Source: Cyclobacterium salsum
GTDB taxonomy: Bacteria; Bacteroidota; Bacteroidia; Cytophagales; Cyclobacteriaceae
NCBI RefSeq assembly: GCF_010119245.1
Contig: NZ_WNKG01000005.1
Location: 186,001 to 250,000, forward strand
DNA: 64,000 nt
Direction of reading: 5' to 3'
Part shown: in pieces, positions 27,293-36,095 of the stretch
Numbering within the stretch: position 1 is the stretch's first letter
How the letters are laid out: the number at the start of each line of letters is the position of its first letter
Notes under the pieces: generated by a model
Seen by the model: the letters and a program-made list of their open reading frames with translations, nothing else
Database searches by the model: none
Told to the model about the DNA's origin: nothing
Translations under genes and position numbers: made by a program

Positions 27293-27294
<2 letters not shown>
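27254..27294. repeat. Direct repeat, copy 1, within tRNA-like sequence
   Basis: The 41 bases from 27254 match 27697-27737 with one mismatch (first 35 identical). They cover the anticodon arm and part of the D-arm of the tRNA-like copies and flank the GIY-YIG gene and tRNA-Val. Confidence 0.85.
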
Positions 27295-27661
<367 letters not shown>

Positions 27662-27675
27662 TCAATAAGTCAATT

Positions 27676-27750
27676 GGTTTTTTCGGGATTTGAACTCCCG
27701 ACCCTTCCGATGGTAATCGGAATGCTCTGAACCAACTGAGCTAAACTCCC
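27676..27750 (-). pseudogene. Chimeric tRNA-like sequence with 8-base anticodon loop
   Basis: The 5' half (acceptor GGGAGTT, D-arm) matches tRNA-Val, the anticodon arm TTCCG-ATTACCAT-CGGAA matches the fragment at 27232-27292, and the 3' half (T-arm CGGGA-GTTCAAA-TCCCG, tail AAAAAAC) comes from an unrelated tRNA. Four of seven acceptor pairs fail, so correct folding is unlikely. Confidence 0.75.
27697..27737. repeat. Direct repeat, copy 2, within tRNA-like sequence
   Basis: Second copy of the repeat at 27254-27294, offset by 443 bases. Confidence 0.85.
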
Positions 27751-27875
27751 AACATATCAACTGCACAATCAATCTAAAATCCTTGATTTGGTTTCGTCTA
27801 AACCAGATGGGAATGCAAATGTAGGTTTAAATTTTTCTGATGCAAAAAATTTAAACCTTTTTTTGCACGGACTTT

Positions 27876-29708
27876 TTATTTTTTACTCAGATTAACGGAA
27901 AGGCCTCCTCTGGCCCATCTGCCGGGCATTTGAACAGTACCTGCTTCTATATAATCAGTATTGCTTAGATTGGATATTTCTGCGAAGAAACCTACTTTTT
28001 TCAGGCGATTGTAGTCAAGTCTAATATCTAAAAGAAAGTAGGGGTCCAGTTTCATTCGTTCTATATAGCGGCTTTTGGCAGTTAACTCTATTCGATCCTT
28101 AAAAGAAGCCCGAAGGCTACCAATAAGCTGATGTTTTAGCGCATTCAGGGAATACTGCGTTTCCTGACCCTCGGTTTCCACCAGATCGGCATCTATATAG
28201 TTATAGCTTATTGAAAATTCGTCCATTTTCACAGCTCCTTCCTGCGCCCCGAAAGAATAAAGGAGGACCGCTTCCACTCCTTGAAAGACGACTTCATTGA
28301 AATTTTGGGGTTGCCAGGCGGTGTCTGCGTCTGGTCTTGCCCATTCGATTAGGTTGTTGGTGTGCCGATTAAAATAAACTAGTTCCGCCCGGAGCCCCTT
28401 TCTTAATAGTTTAAATCCCCCTTCGTAATTCAGGGCTTTTTCAGGTTCCAGCTTATCATTACCGATATTGGTAGGGCCCTGGTAATATAAATCGGTGTAA
28501 GTGGGGATCCGGAAGCTGCTGCCGAAATTGGCATAAGCCCGCACCCAGGGATGTAGCTGGTACCCTACCTCTGCACCCGGAAAATGTTTCCAGCCGTACT
28601 CAGAATAATAGTTGGAATAGATTCCGGCTCGTATGTCTCCCTTTTGGGCAAATTCAAGACGATGTTCAAGGAATGCCCCCAACAGTGTTCGGTCCCTTTT
28701 ACCCAAATTATTACTATCAATACTTTCTTCCCGGATTTCCGCTCCCAGGCCCAGCGTGCCTGTTCCCATTTCTCTGCGTGCATTGACTTCTAGGGCGACC
28801 ACATCTGTATCATGTTGGTTTTGAAAAAAATCAGGTTCGTACCTGCGCAACCTAAACTCATCCTGGTTTTTTCGCCAATAGGCACGTGTTTGAAGGTAGG
28901 TTTTGTCTTTATCCAGGGTATGGCTTATCGAAGCCAGGGTGGTTTGAATGCTCTCCCATTGGTCTGGGAAGGAACTGGAATAAAAACCATTCGCACCAAA
29001 ATCCCTGGTGGCATAAGCGATCATGGTTTTTAATTCCTGATGGGGAGTAATTGAAAATCCTCCTTCGTAAAAAAGGTTGGTGATCCGGTAATCGGAATTG
29101 TACCAATGCCCCTCACTTCCATCATGAGAAATAGCCAGGCTTTGTTTGTATTTCCCCAGAGGTAAACCCAGTTGGACCGTTCCTCCGCGCATTCCGAAAT
29201 CTCCCCCATAAATATTGGCATGTAGCTGTAAGGTCTCAGGCAGTTCGGTGATAACATTGATAGCTCCTGAATAGGCATTTTGCCCATAAATTCGGGAGGC
29301 GGGTCCTTTGAGGACATCCACACGCTGAATCCCCGCCAGGGGAACCGGGATATTGACCATATGGTGCCCGGTTTGGGGATCGGAAAGTTTGATTCCATTG
29401 ACCATCATTAGGGTTTGTTCAAAAGACCCTCCGCGAATTCCGATGTCTGCCTGTACGCCACTTACTCCTCGTTGGCGGACATCTACCCCCGGTGTGAAAG
29501 ATAGGAGTTCCTGAAGGCTCCTGGCAGGGGTGGTTTCAATCGCTTTCCTGTGAATTATATGGATGTTTCGTGAGCTTTTGGAAAAAGGGATTTCCATTCG
29601 GTTCTCTTTAATAATAACTTCATCCAGTGTATGGGTGACACTGTCTTCTTGCCCCAGTAAAGGCATGGCAACTCCAGCAAAGAAGAGCATTAATAGGAAA
29701 TATTTCAT
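27876..29708 (-). CDS. TonB-dependent outer membrane receptor, BtuB-like
   Basis: Outer membrane barrel for TonB-driven uptake. The ATG at 29708 begins a signal peptide (MKYFLLMLFFAGVAMPLLGQ), giving 610 residues. The plug follows: LDEVIIKENRM, LQELLSFTPGVDVRQRG, IGIRGGSFEQTLMMVNG and VLKGPASRIYGQNAYSGAINVIT. It lacks the carboxypeptidase-like N-terminal extension of SusC proteins, and its size fits vitamin B12 or siderophore receptors. No cobalamin riboswitch was seen upstream, so the ligand stays open. The barrel ends with a C-terminal beta strand (GGLSVNLSKK). Confidence 0.88.
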   Translation of the reverse strand: MKYFLLMLFFAGVAMPLLGQEDSVTHTLDEVIIKENRMEIPFSKSSRNIHIIHRKAIETTPARSLQELLSFTPGVDVRQRGVSGVQADIGIRGGSFEQTLMMVNGIKLSDPQTGHHMVNIPVPLAGIQRVDVLKGPASRIYGQNAYSGAINVITELPETLQLHANIYGGDFGMRGGTVQLGLPLGKYKQSLAISHDGSEGHWYNSDYRITNLFYEGGFSITPHQELKTMIAYATRDFGANGFYSSSFPDQWESIQTTLASISHTLDKDKTYLQTRAYWRKNQDEFRLRRYEPDFFQNQHDTDVVALEVNARREMGTGTLGLGAEIREESIDSNNLGKRDRTLLGAFLEHRLEFAQKGDIRAGIYSNYYSEYGWKHFPGAEVGYQLHPWVRAYANFGSSFRIPTYTDLYYQGPTNIGNDKLEPEKALNYEGGFKLLRKGLRAELVYFNRHTNNLIEWARPDADTAWQPQNFNEVVFQGVEAVLLYSFGAQEGAVKMDEFSISYNYIDADLVETEGQETQYSLNALKHQLIGSLRASFKDRIELTAKSRYIERMKLDPYFLLDIRLDYNRLKKVGFFAEISNLSNTDYIEAGTVQMPGRWARGGLSVNLSKK

Positions 29709-29954
29709 CGATAACGTATGGTTAGGTGGGTCAAAGTACCTTCCTAAAAGGCAAAAATACAAATCAGAAAAAGAGGAAGTTCTAATTCGGGTGAAATATT
29801 CAGTTAGTATACAGGAAATAAATAGAATAATGGATCGAATATAGTGCTTTTGGTAAGTAAATAGATGGAAAACCACTTTAATTCGGATGGTTATTTCTTG
29901 CGCCGGATGTTTCCCTTTTTTTACATAAATCTATTAAATTAGCAAAAAGAAAAA

Positions 29955-31910
29955 ATGATGACGCATACGCACTTTGGCAAATGGCTGGTTGTAATGCTCC
30001 TGTTTTCCGCCCATTTTTTGGCGGCTCAGGAGACCGAAAATAACCAGGAAGATTTCAATGATTTTATGTATAAACGAGGTTCTGCCTACCGCTCGGCATC
30101 AGGTGTGCCAGGACCTGAGTACTGGCAGAACGGAGCGGATTACTTGCTTGAAGTTACCCTGGATGAAACAGAACACGTCCTGGCAGGGAGGGTAGTCATT
30201 TCCTATACCAATAATAGCCCGCATTCGTTGCCGTTCATCTGGTTGCATCTGGAGCAGAATCGCTTTAAAGCAGATTCCAGAGGTTCGCTAACCACACCCA
30301 TTCAAGGAAATCGCTATTCAGGCGATATGGATGGGGGATATGCTATCAGTAATGTATCTGCTCAATTAGACAAAAGGGGAAGTAATGCCTCCTCACGATA
30401 CCTGATTTCAGATACGCGCATGCAGGTGTTTTTTGATGAACCCATTGCAGCAAACGGCGGGAAAGCCAGCGTTTCGATGAACTTCGAGTTTAAAATACCC
30501 GAAAAGGGGATGGACCGGATGGGCCGAATGGCAGTGGACGACGACACCATTTATGCCCTGGCGCAGTGGTACCCACGAGTGGCTGTGTTTGACGATGTGG
30601 TAGGATGGAATATTGAACCGTACCTGGGTGCCGGAGAGTTTTACCTAGGATACGGTGACTTTGAATACAAAGTAACCGTCCCCTATGACCACATTGTGGT
30701 AGGTTCCGGAGCACTTCAAAATCCAAAAGAGGTGCTTAGCAACGAATTGCAGGAGCGCATGGAAGCAGCAGGCAATAGCGATACCACGGTTTATTTGGTT
30801 AGGCCCGAAGAGGTAACACAACCGGAAATTACCCGTCCCAAGCAAGAGGGAACGAGTACCTGGCACTTCAAGCTGGAGAATGCCAGGGATGTGGCTTTTG
30901 CTTCCTCCAAAGCCTTTATCTGGGACGCATCCATGATTCGCTTGCCAAGCGGTAAAAAAGCCATGGCACAAAGTGCTTATCCAAAAGAAAGTGATGGTCA
31001 GAAGGCCTGGGGTAGGTCCACCGAATATAGCAAAGCTTCTATTGAGTATTATTCTCAGAAATGGTACGAATACCCCTACCCGGTAGCCGTTAATGTGGCT
31101 GCCGATATCAATGGAATGGAGTATCCAGGTTTGAATTTTTGCAGTTATAAAAGTACCGAGAAGTCTCTTTGGGGAGTTACGGATCATGAGTTTGGGCACA
31201 ACTGGTTCCCTATGATCGTGGGGACGAACGAAAGAAGATATGCCTGGATGGATGAAGGGTTCAATACCTTTATCAATCATTACAGTTCAGAAGCTTTTAA
31301 TGATGGGGAATATGGATCCGATTTGGAACAGACCCGCCGGTATGTGAATTGGCTTACCAATCCCGAGAGAGAAGGCATAGATACCTATCCCGATGTGGCC
31401 AATACCTCTAATTTGGGCATGATCGCTTATATGAAGCCGGCCATGGGATTGCTCATGCTTAGGGAGTATGTGCTAGGAGAGGAACGCTTTGATAATGCAT
31501 TTAAGGCGTATATTGAAGCCTGGGCCTACAAACACCCACAACCCAGTGATTTCTTCAACATTATGGAAAACGTAGCCGGCGAAAATTTATCCTGGTTTTG
31601 GAAATCCTGGTTTTATGGCACCGGTAATATTGATTTAGCCATTGAAAATGTGGTCTCCTATGGAAACGATCAAGTGATTATCCTTTCAAACAAAGGTGAA
31701 GTGCCTATGCCCGTAAAACTAGGCTTAACATACGAGGATGGGTCCAAAGAGACGGTCATGCTTCCTGTTGAAATTTGGCAGCGGGGAGATCGATGGAATT
31801 ACCAGCACCGATCGGATAAAAATGTGACGAAAGTAGAGATTGATCCGGACAAAATACTTCCCGATGTAAACATTGCCAATGATTCCTGGCCAGCGGCTAT
31901 TTACGAATAG
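29955..31910 (+). CDS. Secreted M1-family metallopeptidase
   Basis: Aminopeptidase-N type zinc peptidase of 651 residues with a cleavable signal (ending LAAQ). The zinc motif is HEFGH (in TDHEFGHNWFP, near residue 415) with the third ligand Glu in WMDEGFNTF 19 residues on. The exopeptidase GAMEN motif appears as NGMEYPG. It is divergent from the TonB receptor gene and ends at a clear terminator. Confidence 0.93.
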   Translation: MMTHTHFGKWLVVMLLFSAHFLAAQETENNQEDFNDFMYKRGSAYRSASGVPGPEYWQNGADYLLEVTLDETEHVLAGRVVISYTNNSPHSLPFIWLHLEQNRFKADSRGSLTTPIQGNRYSGDMDGGYAISNVSAQLDKRGSNASSRYLISDTRMQVFFDEPIAANGGKASVSMNFEFKIPEKGMDRMGRMAVDDDTIYALAQWYPRVAVFDDVVGWNIEPYLGAGEFYLGYGDFEYKVTVPYDHIVVGSGALQNPKEVLSNELQERMEAAGNSDTTVYLVRPEEVTQPEITRPKQEGTSTWHFKLENARDVAFASSKAFIWDASMIRLPSGKKAMAQSAYPKESDGQKAWGRSTEYSKASIEYYSQKWYEYPYPVAVNVAADINGMEYPGLNFCSYKSTEKSLWGVTDHEFGHNWFPMIVGTNERRYAWMDEGFNTFINHYSSEAFNDGEYGSDLEQTRRYVNWLTNPEREGIDTYPDVANTSNLGMIAYMKPAMGLLMLREYVLGEERFDNAFKAYIEAWAYKHPQPSDFFNIMENVAGENLSWFWKSWFYGTGNIDLAIENVVSYGNDQVIILSNKGEVPMPVKLGLTYEDGSKETVMLPVEIWQRGDRWNYQHRSDKNVTKVEIDPDKILPDVNIANDSWPAAIYE

Positions 31911-31928
31911 TTGTTCTCAACAGCTAAC

Positions 31929-31968
31929 AAAAAAAGGCTGAACCAAAATCGATGGTTCAGCCTTTTTT
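31929..31968. terminator. Bidirectional terminator between M1 peptidase and VOC genes
   Basis: A 10-bp GGCTGAACCA/TGGTTCAGCC stem with A-run on one side and T-run on the other, between convergent genes. Confidence 0.9.
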
Positions 31969-31980
31969 ATTGAAATGGAA

Positions 31981-32433
31981 TTAGTATTCGTCGTTGATTT
32001 CAATCCAATATCCGTTCGGGTCCTGGATGTAAATTTGACGGACCCCATCCGGGCGGATATTAATCTTACCCTTGTTGTCTACCGCATCTTCAAAGGGAAT
32101 GTTGTGCCGCCCCAATTTTTCGATAAAACTATCCAGGTCCTCCACACTAAAGCAAAGGTGGTTTGTTTTGTCTATTACCGGTTCTTTCCAGGGCTTTTCC
32201 CGTTCGATGAGGTGCATGGAGAGCCCAAATCCTATGTCATACCAGGCATGAAGCCCGTCTTTAAAAGGTTCTTCAATAGTTGTCAAGCCTACAACCTCTT
32301 CGTAAAATTTGCTGCTTTCTTTGAGATCTTTGGCATACACGGCAAAATGATTGATTTTGGTTTGGCTGTACGCATTCATAGAAATGAAAATTAATAAACT
32401 GATTACTGAAGGAATGATGCTTTTCTGATTCAT
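31981..32433 (-). CDS. Exported VOC (glyoxalase/dioxygenase) family protein
   Basis: A 150-residue protein with a signal peptide (about 1-23, ending AYSQ) followed by one VOC domain made of two beta-alpha-beta-beta-beta modules: INHFAVYAKDLKESSKFYEEVVGL and NHLCFSVEDLDSFIEKL. Metal ligand candidates are the His at the start of each module and Glu in GYWIEIND. Substrate unknown; most VOC proteins are cytoplasmic, so the export signal is uncommon. Confidence 0.82.
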   Translation of the reverse strand: MNQKSIIPSVISLLIFISMNAYSQTKINHFAVYAKDLKESSKFYEEVVGLTTIEEPFKDGLHAWYDIGFGLSMHLIEREKPWKEPVIDKTNHLCFSVEDLDSFIEKLGRHNIPFEDAVDNKGKINIRPDGVRQIYIQDPNGYWIEINDEY

Positions 32434-32468
32434 AGCTTTTGGGTATTGTCTGAAATGATGAGAGATAC

Positions 32469-32476
32469 CAAATCTA
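32469..32476 (-). promoter_or_regulatory. Candidate -7 promoter box of the VOC gene
   Basis: TAGATTTG on the minus strand, 35 bases before the ATG, between the ctpA terminator and the gene. Confidence 0.45.
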
Positions 32477-32482
32477 AGAAAT

Positions 32483-32516
32483 AAAAAAAGCCAGAATGTT
32501 AATTTCTGGCTTTTTT
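32483..32516 (-). terminator. Terminator of ctpA
   Basis: An 8-bp AGCCAGAA/TTCTGGCT stem with T-runs on both strands, 16 bases after the ctpA stop. Confidence 0.88.
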
Positions 32517-32531
32517 GAATGTTTTCCCAGG

Positions 32532-34163
32532 TTATTCGTCGAAAAACGCCAGGTTTTCCGCTTTGTCTAACAATTTAATTGCTTGCTGATAGACTTCATT
32601 GATGTCATTGATAACTTTATAAAAGGCGTTGTCATCATATATGTTCCTAGCCATGTGTGCTTTGAGAAGTATTTTCAAATACACTTTAGATTTATTGAAA
32701 TCTTTCTCGTTGTAGGTGACATCGTATTTTTCTCCGGTTTTTACCAAGGTGTTGAGCATCGCATCCGATACGGTAAAGTCATTGTAGAACTCATCAAACG
32801 ACATGTTTTCGAACTTTTGTTTATTTGTATCCAGGTAGTCCAAAATGAACTCTCTCCAGGATTCAGAACTAAACAACCTACTAACATATGAACTAGTCAT
32901 ACTGGTGTCTAGGGGGACAAAGTAATCTGGCATGATTCCTCCGCCACCGTATACGGTTCTTCCCTTTACTGTCTCGTATTTCAAGCTATCGTTAAATTCT
33001 ATGCTATCCGCATTGAAAAATTCACCGTGTTCTAAGCGATTATAGTAGTCCATTGCGTAATCTTCTTCATCTTCACCATAGGGCTTTTGAATGGACCTGC
33101 CAGAGGGTGTATAGTATCGGGCGATGGTGAGTCTTAGCTCAGCACCGTCCGACAGGTCTATGGGCATTTGTACCAGTCCTTTTCCAAAAGTCCTTCGGCC
33201 CACAATTAATCCCCGGTCGTTGTCTTGCAAGGCACCAGCGACGATCTCTGATGCGGATGCACTTCCTTCGTTTACCAGTACCACTACAGAACCATCTTCG
33301 AAGGCACCCGGCCTGATGGCCCTTGCTTTTTGGCTGTAGCGTTTGAGTTTGCCTTCTTGTGAAACGATAACGGCATTGTCATTCAAAATTTCATCAGCAA
33401 TGTTGATGGCTGCTCCCATGTAGCCTCCCGGGTTGCCCTGAAGGTCCAGAATCAGCCGTTCCATCCCCTCTCCTTTGAGCTCCTGTACCGCCGATCGGAA
33501 CTCCTCGTGTGTATTGGCGGCAAATCGCGTTATCTTGATATAGCCAGTTTCATTGTCAATCATGTAAGTGGCGTTGACACTATATTGAGGGATCTTATCT
33601 CTGATAATTTTGTATTCCAGCAGATCGGATTCGTTTTTCCTTTTGATATCAATCACCACCTCACTTCCTTTCGGTCCCCTCAATAGATCGAATACGTCTC
33701 GGTTGGTAACTCCGGTTCCGGCAACTGTTTCACCATCTACCTTTACAATCTGGTCGCCAGGCAATAGACCGACTTTCTCGGATGGCCCTCCCGTTAGCGG
33801 CGAAACAACATAAATCGTGTCTCTTAAAATACCGAATTCAATTCCAATCCCATCAAATTCTCCTTCTAATTGGGATTTGGCCAGCGCTGCATCTTCTGCA
33901 GGAATGTAGCTGGAATGCGGATCCAGCTTTCCCAACATTTTTTCAATGCCAAATTCTACTAACTCATTGGTGTCCACACTGTCCACATAATCCCTGTTGA
34001 TATAGGTAATGATCTCCTGCACCTTATAAATTGCCGATTTTAAATCATTCCTGTCTGTTTTTGGTTCTGCAAAGGTAGCCCCAATCCAAATTCCTGCTGA
34101 AATACCCAGGGCAAGAAATAGGGGGAGTCTGATCTGTGCTTTGGTGTTTTTCTCTATACTCAC
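32532..34163 (-). CDS. ctpA: Carboxy-terminal processing protease, S41 family
   Basis: Periplasmic tail-specific serine protease of 543 residues with an N-terminal membrane anchor or signal (about 14-32). A PDZ domain (about 95-180, with SPLTGGPSEKVGLLPGDQIVKVDG) precedes the S41 core, with the catalytic Ser in NEGSASASEIVAGALQD and Lys in GRRTFGKGLVQ about 25 residues later, the Ser-Lys dyad. A C-terminal helical extension of about 130 residues is common in this phylum. Confidence 0.94.
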   Translation of the reverse strand: MSIEKNTKAQIRLPLFLALGISAGIWIGATFAEPKTDRNDLKSAIYKVQEIITYINRDYVDSVDTNELVEFGIEKMLGKLDPHSSYIPAEDAALAKSQLEGEFDGIGIEFGILRDTIYVVSPLTGGPSEKVGLLPGDQIVKVDGETVAGTGVTNRDVFDLLRGPKGSEVVIDIKRKNESDLLEYKIIRDKIPQYSVNATYMIDNETGYIKITRFAANTHEEFRSAVQELKGEGMERLILDLQGNPGGYMGAAINIADEILNDNAVIVSQEGKLKRYSQKARAIRPGAFEDGSVVVLVNEGSASASEIVAGALQDNDRGLIVGRRTFGKGLVQMPIDLSDGAELRLTIARYYTPSGRSIQKPYGEDEEDYAMDYYNRLEHGEFFNADSIEFNDSLKYETVKGRTVYGGGGIMPDYFVPLDTSMTSSYVSRLFSSESWREFILDYLDTNKQKFENMSFDEFYNDFTVSDAMLNTLVKTGEKYDVTYNEKDFNKSKVYLKILLKAHMARNIYDDNAFYKVINDINEVYQQAIKLLDKAENLAFFDE

Positions 34164-34225
34164 GTTGTCTCGGTTTTATTTTTACCATGCAAGAAAATGC
34201 ATCGTTTAATATAATTCATTTTAAC

Positions 34226-34233
34226 CAAATATA
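34226..34233 (-). promoter_or_regulatory. Candidate -7 promoter box of ctpA
   Basis: TATATTTG on the minus strand, about 62 bases before the ctpA ATG in the divergent gap. Confidence 0.45.
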
Positions 34234-34326
34234 CAATTAAACATGCATTGAATGCGTTTCGTTTAAATTAACGCAATTAAATTCAAATCGATGCCGCAAC
34301 ATCCCTTTTTTTACGTTAATTTATTT

Positions 34327-34334
34327 TAATTTTG
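34327..34334 (+). promoter_or_regulatory. Candidate -7 promoter box of the hemerythrin/RIC gene
   Basis: TAATTTTG ends 5 bases before the ATG at 34340, implying a leaderless mRNA if it is used. Confidence 0.45.
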
Positions 34335-34339
34335 TAGCC

Positions 34340-35098
34340 ATGCATGCCTTCGAATACAACGATAAAAAGTCCATAGCGGATCTGGTTAATGAAAACCACG
34401 TTCTGGCGGGGGTATTGCATTATTTTGGTATCCGTTTTTTTCAGCATGAAACCCATTCTTTGGTAGAGGCATGTCAGGCGCATAAAGTGAATCCTTCGCA
34501 GGTAATAGCTGCACTGGAAGACTGGGCCTCCAGAAAGGAACCTACCAAAGAGGAACTGTACCTGCACCCCATTGAACTGGTAGTAGGCTACCTTAAGAAA
34601 AAACACCGGTACTTTGTGCGGCAAGCGCTTCCCTTTTTGTCAAGTATGGTGGAGGGGATTGAATTGGGTTCGGAACATAAAAACCTGATGACGGACATGA
34701 GGTTAATGTTTCCCCTTTTTGTGGATGATTTTATTCATCATATCCATGAAGAAGAAGATACGCTGTTTCGGAGAATTAGTCTCTTGCAGGATATCGATGC
34801 CTCCATGTTACCCCTTACAGATGCCCTTCAGGTATTCACCCTGCCTTCTGTTGCGATCATGGCGGCTGACCATGAAGCTCATGACGATGAGATGGAAGGG
34901 ATACGAAAACTTACCAACGATTACAGGATACCGGAAAGTGCAACAGTGTCTATGAAAGTTCTTTTCCATGAGTTGCAGCAGTTGGAAGAAGAACTGATAA
35001 TTCATGCGAAAATTGAGAATGACCTGCTTTTTCCCAAAGCGATTGAGTTGGAAAAGGAAGTTAAGCGTAAACTCACCCTCCAAATAAAAAACAATTAA
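34340..35098 (+). CDS. Hemerythrin-domain protein related to iron-sulfur repair protein RIC/ScdA
   Basis: The 252-residue protein has an N-terminal ScdA-like helical domain (about 8-58) and a four-helix di-iron domain with ligand candidates His89 (KKKHRYF), FIHHIHEEEDTLF, ADHEAHDDEM and IIHAKIENDLLFP. RIC proteins repair or deliver iron to damaged Fe-S clusters. The paired Cys of the N-terminal domain (usually GIDFCC) is replaced by GIRFFQ, so Cys-dependent functions of ScdA may be missing. The stop overlaps the ruvX start (TAATG), indicating coupling. Confidence 0.85.
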   Translation: MHAFEYNDKKSIADLVNENHVLAGVLHYFGIRFFQHETHSLVEACQAHKVNPSQVIAALEDWASRKEPTKEELYLHPIELVVGYLKKKHRYFVRQALPFLSSMVEGIELGSEHKNLMTDMRLMFPLFVDDFIHHIHEEEDTLFRRISLLQDIDASMLPLTDALQVFTLPSVAIMAADHEAHDDEMEGIRKLTNDYRIPESATVSMKVLFHELQQLEEELIIHAKIENDLLFPKAIELEKEVKRKLTLQIKNN

Positions 35099-35511
35099 TG
35101 GGCCGGATACTGGCCATAGACCTGGGGACCAAGCGAACGGGTCTGGCCGTGACAGATCCGCTGGGCATGGTGGCCAATCCCCTGGAAACTATCCCAACAC
35201 ATAATTTGTTTAACTATCTAAAATTATATTTGGAAAAGGAAGAAGTTACAGCAATAGTGATTGGTTTCCCAAAATCTTTGGACGGAAAAGACACGCAAAT
35301 GACGCAGCCGGTGTTGGCGTTGGAGAAAAAACTGAAACGAAGCTATCCGGCTGTCGAAGTGGTCACGGTCGATGAGCGCTTTACTTCCAAATTAGCCATG
35401 CAAACCATGATAGAAATGGGAAGCAGCAAGAAGGACAGAAGAGAAAAGGCTGGTAATCTGGATAAAATCAGTGCGGCCATTATATTACAAACTTACCTTG
35501 AAAAGAAATGA
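35098..35511 (+). CDS. ruvX: Putative pre-16S rRNA nuclease / Holliday junction resolvase-like protein YqgF
   Basis: RNase H-like protein of 137 residues with the first catalytic Asp in ILAIDLGTKRTGLAVTD, the GFPKSLDG motif near residue 60 and VDERFTSK near 93. YqgF processes the 5' end of 16S rRNA in several bacteria. It is coupled to both neighbours by overlaps (TAATG upstream, ATGA downstream). Confidence 0.95.
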   Translation: MGRILAIDLGTKRTGLAVTDPLGMVANPLETIPTHNLFNYLKLYLEKEEVTAIVIGFPKSLDGKDTQMTQPVLALEKKLKRSYPAVEVVTVDERFTSKLAMQTMIEMGSSKKDRREKAGNLDKISAAIILQTYLEKK

Positions 35512-36059
35512 TATACCCCATAGTCGCGTATGGAAACCCTATTTTGAAAAGAGAAGCCGAAGAAATACAGGAAGGTGAAGATGTAAAAGGTTTGGTCAAA
35601 GACATGTTTGAGACCATGGGACTGGCTAGCGGCGTAGGTCTGGCGGCTCCCCAGATAAATAAGGGAATTCGGCTGTTCGTGATCGATAGCAGTTTGATGT
35701 TGGATGAGGATGATACGGAAAAGGGAGTTAGAAAAGCGTTTATTAACCCCATAATCCTGGATGAATATGGTGATAAATATGTTTTTGAAGAAGGTTGCCT
35801 TAGCATACCCGAAATACGTGCGGAGATTACCCGTCCTGAAAAATTGACCATTGAATATTTTGATGAAGACTGGAACCTGAAAGAGGAGGAATTTTCGGGT
35901 ATGACCGCCCGGGTAATTCAACACGAATACGATCATCTGGAAGGCATTCTTTTTATCGATTACCTCAAAGGATTGAAAAAACGGATGGTAAAAGGGAAAT
36001 TATTGGATATCAGCAAAGGGAAAGTACCTACCGACTACCGCATGGTCTATCCCGGCTGA
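35508..36059 (+). CDS. def: Peptide deformylase
   Basis: Removes the N-formyl group from new proteins. All three motifs are present in the 183-residue protein: GVGLAAPQI (about 44), EGCLSIPE with the metal Cys (about 101) and QHEYDHLEG with the metal His pair and catalytic Glu (about 145). The start overlaps the ruvX stop in ATGA. Confidence 0.98.
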   Translation: MIYPIVAYGNPILKREAEEIQEGEDVKGLVKDMFETMGLASGVGLAAPQINKGIRLFVIDSSLMLDEDDTEKGVRKAFINPIILDEYGDKYVFEEGCLSIPEIRAEITRPEKLTIEYFDEDWNLKEEEFSGMTARVIQHEYDHLEGILFIDYLKGLKKRMVKGKLLDISKGKVPTDYRMVYPG

Positions 36060-36095
36060 TAAGCTGTTTTTCGTATTTTTAATTCTGCCCCGTTT

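Noticed and set aside
27697-27737. Plus-strand reading of the anticodon arm as a GGT (Thr) tRNA
   Set aside because: Acceptor, D and T arms only make sense on the minus strand.
29709-29954. Possible cobalamin riboswitch before the BtuB-like receptor
   Set aside because: No B12-box-like conserved core or suitable fold was seen in the 246-base gap.
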